Of a stretch of 64,000 nucleotides of DNA, positions 53,624 to 61,278 are shown piece after piece. This stretch comes from Gemmataceae bacterium. GTDB lineage: Bacteria; Planctomycetota; Planctomycetia; Gemmatales; Gemmataceae. A program made the position numbers and the translations under genes. The stretch's first letter is position 1. Each line of letters begins with the position of its first letter. The stretch spans positions 46,565 to 110,564 of the forward strand of contig SIAJ01000007.1 in assembly GCA_009691845.1 (NCBI GenBank). The letters run 5' to 3'. A model generated the notes under the pieces. That model was not told the origin of the DNA. It saw only the letters and a list, made by a program, of their open reading frames with translations, and did not search any database.

Positions 53624-54634
53624 CTAATCCAAAAGCAGGCTCGGTTCCCAGCCAACGCGTTCGGCGCTGGCTCGCAGTTTCTCAAGTGCCCGGTTCTGGA
53701 TCTGACGAACGCGTTCCTTGCTGATACGGAGCAAGTGACCGATCTGACGCAGGCTATGTGTGCCACTGCCGGTGAGGCCAAAACGAAGATCGAGTACCTT
53801 CTTTTCGCGTGGACGCAGGTTTTCCATCAGGAAACCCAACGCCTCTTGCCGTTCATTGTTGGTCTGAGCGGTCGTGCTCGTGTTATCCGGCATCGCTTCG
53901 GTCAACTTGAAGTCGCTATCGTCATCGAGCACCGCATTCAGCGAAACCGGAGTACGGGTTGCTGTTTGCAGATGCGTCAAATGCTCGAGCGAGCTACCCG
54001 TTCGAGAAGCAAGTTCTTGCGGGCTAGGCAAGTGCTTGCCACCGTGAGCCAGGGCTTCGCTCTCCTGTTGAAGGAGGCCGAGTTCTTGCAAGTGGTGGGG
54101 GCTCAAGCTCACCAAGTGGCTTTGACGAGCCACGGCAATCTGCAACGTCTGCCGAATCCACCAAGTCGCGTAGGTGGCAAGTCGGGTGCCGTGCGAGACA
54201 TCGAAGCGGTCGATGGCCTGCATGAGCCCGCAAACCGCCTCTTGAAGCAAATCCGAATAGCTCAGTGCATGATGGCGGAACCGCTTGGCCACGTGAGCAG
54301 CAAGGCGGATGTTCGCTGAAGCTAATCGATGCTTGAAGTGAACATATTTATCGCGGATACGGCGGGTCGACGGAGCATCGGCACACGATTCGTCGGTGCA
54401 ATATTCCCGAATGAACTGGGCCATGGGCCAGGGTTCAAACGGGGGCCGATTTGCTCGCAGGTGTGGGTATTGTCGCAATAGAATGCGAACCAACTCGCTC
54501 TTGCAGTCCCAGAAGCTGGACAGTAACTCCCGCTCTTCTTCAGGAGTCAGCAGATCGGACGAAAAAGTCGTCATGGCGGGGGTGTCGGTCGCTGTGTTGA
54601 TTACAGACGGCCGCTTTTTCCTCGCAATAGTCAT
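53624..54634 (-). CDS. Sigma-70 family (RpoD-like group 2) sigma factor
   Basis: 336 residues; ATG with GGAAGGA upstream. Region 2 is complete: SYSDLLQEAVCGLMQAIDRFDVSHGTRLATYATWWIRQTLQIAVARQ. Region 3 follows and region 4 has LRPREKKVLDLRFGLTG and HLLRISKERVRQIQNRALEKLR, with the -35-binding helix. There is no long region 1.1 or primary-sigma insert, so it is an alternative RpoD-like factor rather than the housekeeping one. It has its own terminator. Confidence 0.93.
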   Translation of the reverse strand: MTIARKKRPSVINTATDTPAMTTFSSDLLTPEEERELLSSFWDCKSELVRILLRQYPHLRANRPPFEPWPMAQFIREYCTDESCADAPSTRRIRDKYVHFKHRLASANIRLAAHVAKRFRHHALSYSDLLQEAVCGLMQAIDRFDVSHGTRLATYATWWIRQTLQIAVARQSHLVSLSPHHLQELGLLQQESEALAHGGKHLPSPQELASRTGSSLEHLTHLQTATRTPVSLNAVLDDDSDFKLTEAMPDNTSTTAQTNNERQEALGFLMENLRPREKKVLDLRFGLTGSGTHSLRQIGHLLRISKERVRQIQNRALEKLRASAERVGWEPSLLLD

Positions 54635-55302
54635 GGCAATCCTTCCCTATAGGGATCGAACAACCCAAGGTGGCAACACAAGCGGCCACTCCCCTCTCAC
54701 GCAAGCCACACAGTGTGGCGAGTGGGGTTGTGGCCGATCAAGGGAGGACGGTACGGATTCTTGCACCTGGCAAGTTTCCACAATAGCCCGCAGCCGGATT
54801 ATGAGGCACATATCGTGCAATCAGGCCGAAACAACACCTCCTTGTGCTGATAGGCGACCGGCCTTCTTAGCCAGCCATGTTCCTTCGCTCCCACGCAAGG
54901 ACAACTGATTGTAATAAGCCTTTTCGACTCTCGCAAGTCTGTAGTTGGAAAAAGGCCAGAAAAAACCGCAAATCCCTCCCAATGCACGCGAATCACACGC
55001 TTCCCGCGATCATAACAACTTCACTCGTATACACTTTGAGTGACTCCACAATAATACCCAGTGGGACAAGGGTGCCAACGGCCCATTTCGCCCTTGGCCG
55101 AAGGGGAAGCGATCCGGAGGATGCACCATCGGTCCGAGGGTTACGAAGCGAACAATCCCTATCGATCGATACAGTCGCCGGTTACATCCCTTTCCGAAAA
55201 TATCAGGCCCGGCCGAAAATATGAGTTATGCTGTGCGTAACGGATTCAACGGTGACCGATGGAATGGACTCGCCGACCGCCCCGCCATGTAGGTAAGAAA
55301 CC
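54635..55302. other. Divergent intergenic region
   Basis: About 670 bases between the sigma factor and the GGDEF regulator, without a credible gene. It is AT-richer near 54905–55050 and contains a small inverted repeat (CACTC…GAGTG, about 55021–55043). Both flanking promoters should be here; I cannot identify them with confidence. Confidence 0.5.
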
Positions 55303-56343
55303 TTGGGACGATTCAAATGTACCGTATTGTTCATCGACCACGAGGATGCCCTAGGGCAAGTTGCACGCGGCCTGCTCTGCACGGACTACGACCTCCATAT
55401 TGCGGAAAGTGCTGAAGAGGCACAACTTCTGCTTGCTCGCAATCACATTGATATCGTTATCTCCGATCAGCAACTCCTTGGCCTGCAAGGGATTCCGTTC
55501 CTTGAGTGGTGTCGAGAATACACTCCAAGAACTGTCAGAATCTTGATGGCGGACATTGACAGCATGGACGAGGCGATCGAAGCCATCAACTCGGGATTGG
55601 CCCAGCGGTTTCTTTTCAAGCCTTGGCGGCCCGAACAGCTGGTTGCTCTCGTTCGCCAGGCTGCCAGAACTTTTCTGCTCGAACGTAGCCACGAAAACCT
55701 GCTGGATGAACTCCGAAGACTCAATCTGGGACTCGAAGAACGGGTGGCCGACCGCACGCGGGAATTGGAGCATACGAACCGCCAGCTGGAGCAGCGGAAT
55801 ACGATTCTTCAGAAGATGGCTCTGACAGATGCACTGACCGGACTACCGAATCGTCGGGCCATGGACCGCCTCGCCAAGACGGAAGTCCGTCGTCGGGCCC
55901 GAACTCCGTCGCATCTCGCCATCGCGCTGATCGATGCCGACAACTTCAAAAGCATCAACACCCGCTTCCTGCTCCCTGGCGGGGATCATGTGCTCGCCTG
56001 GCTGGGGCAGACCTTGCTGAATGCTGTTCGCACGATCGACACGATTGGGCGCGTGGGAGGCGAGGAGTTTATGATCGTGGCCCCGGAGACAAGCCTGGAA
56101 GGGGCGCTCACTTTGGCGGAACGCGTGCGTCGCACGGTCGAGATTGGCGAGACGATTTATGGTAACGAACCCATCAAGCTCACCGTCAGCGTGGGTATGG
56201 TCGTAGCGATGTCGGACACGTTGGTTAGCTTCGATCAAATGCGGCACGCCGCCTCGGCCGCCCTGGCCGAAGCAAAAGAGGCCGGTCGAAATTGTTGCGT
56301 TGTGCGACAACTCACAACTCTAGATGGACCATCCGCGTTTTGA
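55303..56343 (+). CDS. Response regulator with GGDEF diguanylate cyclase domain
   Basis: 346 residues from TTG, the first possible start after a stop in frame. Receiver domain (about 5–120): FIDHED acidic pair, acceptor Asp in IVISDQQLLG, Lys in FLFKPW. A coiled coil (about 125–175, LEERVADRTRELEHTNRQLEQRN) links to the GGDEF domain: DALTGLPNRRAMDR, IDADNFKSINTRF and an intact active site GRVGGEEF, AKEAGRNC. It should make cyclic di-GMP upon phosphorylation. The linker suits a dimerising activation helix. Confidence 0.9.
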   Translation: MGRFKCTVLFIDHEDALGQVARGLLCTDYDLHIAESAEEAQLLLARNHIDIVISDQQLLGLQGIPFLEWCREYTPRTVRILMADIDSMDEAIEAINSGLAQRFLFKPWRPEQLVALVRQAARTFLLERSHENLLDELRRLNLGLEERVADRTRELEHTNRQLEQRNTILQKMALTDALTGLPNRRAMDRLAKTEVRRRARTPSHLAIALIDADNFKSINTRFLLPGGDHVLAWLGQTLLNAVRTIDTIGRVGGEEFMIVAPETSLEGALTLAERVRRTVEIGETIYGNEPIKLTVSVGMVVAMSDTLVSFDQMRHAASAALAEAKEAGRNCCVVRQLTTLDGPSAF

Positions 56344-56366
56344 TCGCAACGCCATCGGGTTCGCCA

Positions 56367-56654
56367 CTACCTGGACCGACGCCGGTTGTGTGCGACCGCT
56401 ACCACCAAAATCTCATTCTCGCGGACTTCGTAAATCGTGCGCAGGTTGAACGGGCTAAGGATTGCCTCACGCACTTCTTTCCCTCGGACTGGCGATTCGA
56501 CAGGGCTCTACCAGGATGGTTGAGCACGAATTCTGCTCGCTTTTTCCAGAACACAGCGAACGAAATCTTTTCCGGTGCCGGCTGACTCGCTCTCAAGGTA
56601 TTCTGCTTCAGAATGAAGTTCCTCATCTGCCTCGGGTAGAAACCGGAGCTTCAT
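56367..56654 (-). pseudogene. ParE/RelE-family toxin with in-frame TAG
   Basis: Reads MKLRFLPEADEELHSEAEYL, GTGKDFVRCVLEKASRI, RAQPSW, then TAG at 56508–56510, and continues in the same frame with SPVESPVRGKEVREAIL, FNLRTIYEVRENEILVVAVA and HNRRR. This is a complete ParE/RelE-like toxin apart from the stop at codon 49. It starts two bases after the antitoxin frame ends, the normal arrangement. The toxin should be inactive. Confidence 0.8.
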
Positions 56655-56656
56655 AT

Positions 56657-56901
56657 CTAGCCTCCCAAAAACTTGCGATCAAGTCGTTCGAACACTTCCT
56701 CCTCCGGGATTGCAGTTGTCTCGCCGCGATCGTATGGCTCGAGGCGATCGACGATTTCTTGGTGCCATTCGGCGGCAACTTCGGCATCCTCCAAAGAAGA
56801 ATCCTTCGGAAGGGTTGGCAACAAACGTGTGAGACCAGATTACTGCGCTGCGTGCCCGTATGTTGCATGGCCTGTTCGAAGACGCTCTCAACGCTCCTCA
56901 T
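56657..56901 (-). pseudogene. Addiction-module antitoxin, frameshifted
   Basis: ATG with AGGAGAATC upstream reads MRSVESVFEQAMQHTGTQRS and NLVS. After a shift of frame near 56835 the sequence continues RLLPTLPKDSSLEDAEVAAE, WHQEIVDRLEPYDRGETTAI and PEEEVFERLDRKFLGG. These two parts together match the small addiction-module antitoxin family (TIGR02574-type) that pairs with ParE/RelE toxins. The shift destroys the toxin-neutralising part unless frameshifting occurs. Confidence 0.78.
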
Positions 56902-56936
56902 GATTCTCCTGAACCAGATTGCTTTTCCCAATTGGA

Positions 56937-58508
56937 TCACAGCGTCGGCCCAATGCTCCACGGGGCAAACTCTTCTTCACCCACGCCATTGAGTTCGCTC
57001 TTCGTCTTCTCGCCGCTGGCCACCATCAGGATCTTCTCGAAAATCTCTTTGCCGATTTCTTCCACGGGCACGCCTTCGAGTACGCGACCGGCGTTGATAT
57101 CCATGTCGCCGAGCATGTGGTTGTAGAGAGGGCTATTGGTTGCCACCTTGATGCTCGGGGCCGGCTTGCAGCCGAACACGCTGCCGCGGCCCGTTGTGAA
57201 TACCAGCACATTCGCCCCGCCTGCGACGATGCCCGTCATGCTCACGGGATCGTAGCCGGGTGTGTCCATCACGACCATGCCCTTCACCTTGACCGCTTCC
57301 GCGTATTGGACCACATCGACCATCGCGGTGCTGCCTGCCTTCGCGATCGCGCCGAGCGACTTCTCGTAAATGGTCGTCAGCCCGCCTTCCTTGTTCCCGA
57401 CCGACGGGTTGTTGTTGATCTCCACGCCAAAAATGCTCGTGTACCATTCCCACCACTTGATCCGCTCAACAAGCTTTTCACCCACGGCCTTCGAGACAGC
57501 TCGTCGCGTGAGCATGTGCTCCGCTCCGTAAATCTCCGTCGTTTCTCCAAGAATGCTCGTGCCACCTTGCTGAATGATCAAGTCGCTGGCCACGCCAAGT
57601 GCTGGGTTCGCCGTCACGCCGCTGTTGCCATCCGAACCACCGCAGTTGGTGCCGAGCATGATGTGCTTCGCTGGCAACTGAACGCGTTTGTATTCGTTCA
57701 CGGCCGGAAGCAGATCGATCACGGCCTTCACGCCGGCCTCGACGGTCTTGCCAATTCCGCCGCACTCCTGAATCGTCAATACCAGTGGCTTCCGCTTCGT
57801 ACCGCCGAGCGTGATCAGGTCGAGATGTTCACCCTCAGTCAGGTGGATTGCCTGGCCCGTCTCGCAGCCGAGTCCGATCAGGATGTACGCTCCGACATTG
57901 GGGTGCCGTGCGAACCCGGCCAGCGTGCGATCGAGTTGCTTGTGATCCTCGCCGTCATATGCCATCGCACAACCTTGCTTGTGGATGATCGGCACAATGC
58001 CATCGACGTTCGGGAATTTTTCCAGAATGCCCGACGCCCGCAGTCTCTCGGAAACATATTTGCTCGTCGCCGCGGAGCAGTTCACCGTGCTGATAATCGC
58101 GACGTAGTTCCGCGTGCCATAACGCAAATGCTCCGGTCGAGTCGGACCGCGATCGTAACCCATGAACGAGCGATACTCTGCCGGCGGCGGCAACGGGGCG
58201 GGCGTCTCACTGCAATAGGCGTAGTCGCGATCAAACTTGCCGAGGATGACGTTGTGAACGTGAACGTGCTCGCCCACGGCAATATTGCGCCCGGCAAAGC
58301 CAATGATTTGGCCGTACTTCAGGATCGCGTCCCCTTCCTTGATCGGCACGACTGCGAACTTGTGGCCCATCTTGATGGAACCTGGAAGCTTGAGCGTTCG
58401 GCCCTCGAGTGGCACTTCCGTGCCTTCGGGAATCGGCCGGGCGGCCACGGCGATGTTATCGATCGGACGAAGCTGGATGGCGAAAGACTTCGAAGGGACA
58501 GCCGGCAT
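56937..58508 (-). CDS. UxaA/GarD-family sugar-acid dehydratase
   Basis: 523 residues. An N-terminal SAF domain (IAVAARPIPEGTEVPLEGRT, about 18–95) is fused to a long UxaA/GarD catalytic domain: NCSAATSKYV, IHKQGCAMAYDGEDHKQLDR, LTIQECGGIGKTVEAG, MLGTNCGGSDGNSGVTANPA and VVMDTPGYDPVSMTGIVAGG. Such enzymes dehydrate altronate, galactarate or related sugar acids in an iron-dependent manner. Substrate not predictable from context, as no other sugar-acid genes are nearby. Confidence 0.9.
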   Translation of the reverse strand: MPAVPSKSFAIQLRPIDNIAVAARPIPEGTEVPLEGRTLKLPGSIKMGHKFAVVPIKEGDAILKYGQIIGFAGRNIAVGEHVHVHNVILGKFDRDYAYCSETPAPLPPPAEYRSFMGYDRGPTRPEHLRYGTRNYVAIISTVNCSAATSKYVSERLRASGILEKFPNVDGIVPIIHKQGCAMAYDGEDHKQLDRTLAGFARHPNVGAYILIGLGCETGQAIHLTEGEHLDLITLGGTKRKPLVLTIQECGGIGKTVEAGVKAVIDLLPAVNEYKRVQLPAKHIMLGTNCGGSDGNSGVTANPALGVASDLIIQQGGTSILGETTEIYGAEHMLTRRAVSKAVGEKLVERIKWWEWYTSIFGVEINNNPSVGNKEGGLTTIYEKSLGAIAKAGSTAMVDVVQYAEAVKVKGMVVMDTPGYDPVSMTGIVAGGANVLVFTTGRGSVFGCKPAPSIKVATNSPLYNHMLGDMDINAGRVLEGVPVEEIGKEIFEKILMVASGEKTKSELNGVGEEEFAPWSIGPTL

Positions 58509-58657
58509 AAGTGAGATTCCTTGTTTGTTGATGCAGATAGTGTCAGATTACACGAAAGGAAAGAAGCAGAACAGCCATGAAGCGAACGCGACCGCTTGCC
58601 TTGTGCCCTTCTTGTTGCCATGATGAGTAGAGTTCGCAAGTTGGATTCAGCGAAAAT

Positions 58658-58731
58658 GCGCCCGTAGCTCAACTGGATAGAGCAACGGTCTTCGGAACCG
58701 TAGGTTACAGGTTCGACTCCTGTCGGGCGTA
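58658..58731 (+). tRNA. tRNA-Arg (anticodon TCG)
   Basis: Cloverleaf visible: acceptor GCGCCCG/CGGGCGT, D arm GCTC…GAGC, anticodon stem ACGGT/ACCGT with loop CTTCGGA (anticodon TCG), T arm ACAGG-TTCGACT-CCTGT, discriminator A. CCA is not encoded. It decodes CGA. Integrase remnants downstream suggest it served as an attachment site. Confidence 0.95.
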
Positions 58732-58852
58732 TCGATCCAATTTCATTTCCCCGGCGTTTCTCGGGGTTTCCACCTTTTTCAGCCGTTTTTGCTCGCACGA
58801 TGGTACTAGCGTCCGTTCCAGGCCACCTATTTCACCTAGAGATTGCGTCGGA

Positions 58853-59086
58853 TTATGCGTCGTCCCCGAATTGCTTCGGTTGAAACTCTGCCAAGGATTC
58901 CTTTCCTTCCACGGCCTTCGCGAAGTCCGAATCGGTGACTTGAAGGTAGTGCTTCGCGGCGATGCGGGCACTGTTGCCGATCCAGGCCGTGACGACGTGC
59001 AAGGGGAAGGTCTGCGTGAGTTCCGTTTCCCGGCTGGCCCGCGTGTTCTGGAACGGCTTCGGCCACGGGATCGCGAGTTGGAGTCC
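58853..59086 (-). pseudogene. Tyrosine recombinase C-terminal remnant, minus strand
   Basis: About 77 codons with no start: PWPKPFQNTRASRETELTQT, FPLHVVTAWIGNSARIAAKH and YLQVTDSDFAKAVEGK. This is the C-terminal catalytic end of a planctomycete phage-type integrase (W-x-G-x-x-x-x-x-A-x-x-H-Y with the catalytic Tyr in HYLQVTD). Upstream of codon 1 the frame is closed by stops at about 59087–59092, exactly where the plus-strand remnant begins. Confidence 0.85.
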
Positions 59087-59216
59087 TTATCAGCTTCGCC
59101 ATGCTGCCGGTGCTTGGGCCCGGCGTGAATTTGGTCTGGGTGCCGCACAGGCTCTGCTTGGCCACAAGACGGTGAGTATGGCCGAGTACTACTCGAGAAC
59201 GTGGAACATGTCATGA
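59079..59216 (+). pseudogene. Tyrosine recombinase C-terminal remnant, plus strand
   Basis: 45 codons: WSPYQLRHAAGAWARREFGL, GAAQALLGHKTVSMAEYYSR and TWNMS. This is box II of a tyrosine recombinase (LRHAAG, LGH, catalytic Tyr). The upstream sequence belongs to the opposite-strand integrase remnant, so the N-terminal part is lost. It belongs to a different recombinase family from the minus-strand remnant. Confidence 0.8.
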
Positions 59217-59369
59217 GGGTCGCTGCTAAGATCGGATAGAGAGACACCTACCAGGCCGGAGCGGGCAATTTCACGTCGTACACAATAAAAAGGACGACGT
59301 CGACCTCTGGCGGACTGAACCAAGTGGGAATCCAACAAGAGCTTTCAGCTCAGACGAAAAGGATGTGGT

Positions 59370-59846
59370 ATGTTGCTTCGCGAGTTGGCAGGAGGTGATC
59401 CTCTACATACCTGCAAGCTGATCTTGATCGAAGACCCTGCCGGCTTCGGACACAGGGTGATGGAGGGTGAACTCACTCTGCAACACGTCCTGACGAAGCC
59501 GGCGGATTTCGAGCAAGCGATGGCAGAGAAGATCGCCGAGGGCTTCGCGGAACCTGAGCGTTCTCTCACCCGGCGAGTGTTCACCACGGCCGAACTATTC
59601 TGGATCATTTCGCTCGATGGTGATACCGTATGCACCCAGGCGGGTGTGTTCCGTGTCGACTGGCGAGAGTCAACGGGGAAAAGCAGATCGAAAGAGTTCC
59701 GAGACCGCGATCGAGCGGTGGCAGCGTACCACAAGGCCATCGCGGACAAGCGGGCTGAAGGGTTCCGCGAGAAGTATGGAAGGGAAGTTCAGATCGTCGA
59801 TGCACCGAAGGCCCCAAGGAAGCCAGGCAAGAAAAAATCGAGATAA
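59370..59846 (+). CDS. WGR-domain protein
   Basis: 158 residues; AAGGA lies six bases before the ATG. The segment RRVFTTAELFWIISLDGDTV … WRESTGKSRSKEFRDRDRAV … AYHKAIADKRAEGFREKYG fits the WGR fold, found in poly(ADP-ribose) polymerases and in many stand-alone bacterial proteins that may bind nucleic acid. The Trp-Gly-Arg itself is not conserved. A short basic tail ends in KKKSR. It sits in the eroded island next to tRNA-Arg. Confidence 0.6.
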   Translation: MLLRELAGGDPLHTCKLILIEDPAGFGHRVMEGELTLQHVLTKPADFEQAMAEKIAEGFAEPERSLTRRVFTTAELFWIISLDGDTVCTQAGVFRVDWRESTGKSRSKEFRDRDRAVAAYHKAIADKRAEGFREKYGREVQIVDAPKAPRKPGKKKSR

Positions 59847-60396
59847 CGTCGGGCTACGAAGTGAGGCGAGGATAGGGTTTGGACAGAGGTGAAATAATCA
59901 TTCTGCGTCTCTGCGAGGGTTGTCGCTCAGATCCAAACCGTCCCACGCTTCTGCATGATCCGTTCTTTAGCAGACGAATTGCTCACTTTGAAAGGGCACT
60001 TCGGTGTCCGATCGATGCTTGTGCACGTGAGCATGGTTCCAAACGGCCCACACGAGTTTGAGCACCCGAAACCATCCCGTCCAACCAAGAAACCGATTCA
60101 AAACAAGTATGCCGGCAAGGTTGGTGTGGCCTCTGACTTGCCTTGCGCACTTTCCGCTTCGCTCCACGCTCAGGTACTTCACGCCCACGGAATTCGTGGA
60201 GCAATGGAAGGAGGATCGCAAGCGGCGTACAACAACGAAGACCAGAGTGGCGGATCACAATCCCGCCGTGCAGGGAACCCGAGCGCCGTCTCAGGGGAAT
60301 CCCGAGTGATCGGGGTTCCCCTGACACATCGGCTGTAGCTCAGGTTTCCAACCTCAGCGGTAAACTTGAAGCCTGAAAATCTCAAGGAGTTCATCA
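59847..60396. other. Island remnant without intact genes
   Basis: About 550 bases. A plus-strand segment at about 60145–60205 reads RSTLRYFTPTEFVEQWKEDR, reminiscent of the C-terminus of IS3-type transposases (H-S-x-L-G-Y-x-T-P-x-E-F). It is preceded by no recognisable transposase. A short inverted repeat follows at 60292–60323. No other gene could be supported. Confidence 0.4.
60292..60323. repeat. Short inverted repeat
   Basis: CAGGGGAATCCCGA and TCGGGGTTCCCCTG, 14-base arms with one or two mismatches around GTGA. A hairpin of unknown role before the thioredoxin-like gene; it may terminate transcription from the island side. Confidence 0.6.
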
Positions 60397-61278
60397 ATGA
60401 TACGTTCTCTCGTGTTGGTTCTCTTTGCGCTCGGCTCTGCGTTTGCGGAAGAAAAACTCTTTTCGGGCCCGCAAGTGGGTGAAAAGCTCAAGCCATTCAA
60501 AGTGAAGGGCGTGTTCGACGATGTCGCGGGCAAAGACCTGGACTTCGTGACCAAGGCCGACGGCAAGCCGATCTTGCTCGTGTTTGTCCACGAACTGAAT
60601 CGCCCTTCGCTCGGCATGACGCGTGTCCTGATGAACTATGCAGTCACACGGTCGAAGGATTTGGTCAGCGGCATTGTTTGGCTGACGGAAGATGCAACCG
60701 AGGCCGAGACTAAACTCAAGCAGATTCGCAACGCACTTCCCAAGGATGGGGCAATCGGCATCTCGCCCGATGGCAAGGAAGGCCCAGGGTCCTACGGTCT
60801 GAATCGCAATGTGACCCTGACGATTCTCGTTGGCAAGGAGAACAAGGTAACCGCAAACTTCCCGCTCGTGCAGCCTAGCATAGAAGCCGATCTCCCGAAA
60901 ATACTCAAAGCGATCGTTGCCGTTGCTGGAGGCGAAGCTCCGAAGGTTGAAGATCTTCTTCCCAAGGGGAAGGATGCTCCCAAGGATCGCCCGGCCGAGG
61001 TCGATCCGAAGATGGCAACGCACCTCCGGGCGATGATCCAACTCAAGGCAACACCCGAAGATGTCGAGAAGGCCGCGAAGGAAATCGAAAAGATGATCAA
61101 GGAGAACGAAGCAGTCAAGAAAGAGATCGCTCGCATCAGCACGACACTTGTCAATGGCGGCAAATTGGACAACTACGGCACTGAGAAGGCCCAGGAGTAC
61201 CTGAAGAAGTGGGCGAAGGAGTACGGGGCCCTGGCACCGAAGCCAAAGGAACGCCCTAAGAAAGACGGGGACAAGTGA
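60397..61278 (+). CDS. Secreted thioredoxin-like protein
   Basis: 293 residues with AAGGAG upstream and signal peptide MIRSLVLVLFALGSAFA. Residues 25–180 have a thioredoxin/AhpC-like order (LFSGPQVGEKLKPFKVKGVF; ADGKPILLVFVHELNRPS; DGKEGPGSYGLNRNVTLTIL) but no CxxC, so it is not an active disulfide reductase. The C-terminus is charged and helical (VEKAAKEIEKMIKENEAVKK) and ends in a Lys/Pro tail. It overlaps the DUF1549/1553 gene by one base, so they are co-translated. Confidence 0.75.
   Translation: MIRSLVLVLFALGSAFAEEKLFSGPQVGEKLKPFKVKGVFDDVAGKDLDFVTKADGKPILLVFVHELNRPSLGMTRVLMNYAVTRSKDLVSGIVWLTEDATEAETKLKQIRNALPKDGAIGISPDGKEGPGSYGLNRNVTLTILVGKENKVTANFPLVQPSIEADLPKILKAIVAVAGGEAPKVEDLLPKGKDAPKDRPAEVDPKMATHLRAMIQLKATPEDVEKAAKEIEKMIKENEAVKKEIARISTTLVNGGKLDNYGTEKAQEYLKKWAKEYGALAPKPKERPKKDGDK

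Noticed and set aside
54877..55224. A 115-codon ORF in the sigma–GGDEF intergenic region
   Set aside because: No ribosome-binding site, no family resemblance and it spans the likely promoter region.
30145..56654. Reassignment of TGA (or TAG) to a sense codon
   Set aside because: Both TGA and TAG occur as in-frame stops in the broken genes, while intact genes in the window end in TGA, TAG and TAA, so a code change does not fit.
56919..58514. A 531-codon plus-strand frame opposite the UxaA-family gene
   Set aside because: Antisense shadow; composition is His/Arg-rich nonsense and the minus-strand gene is unambiguous.
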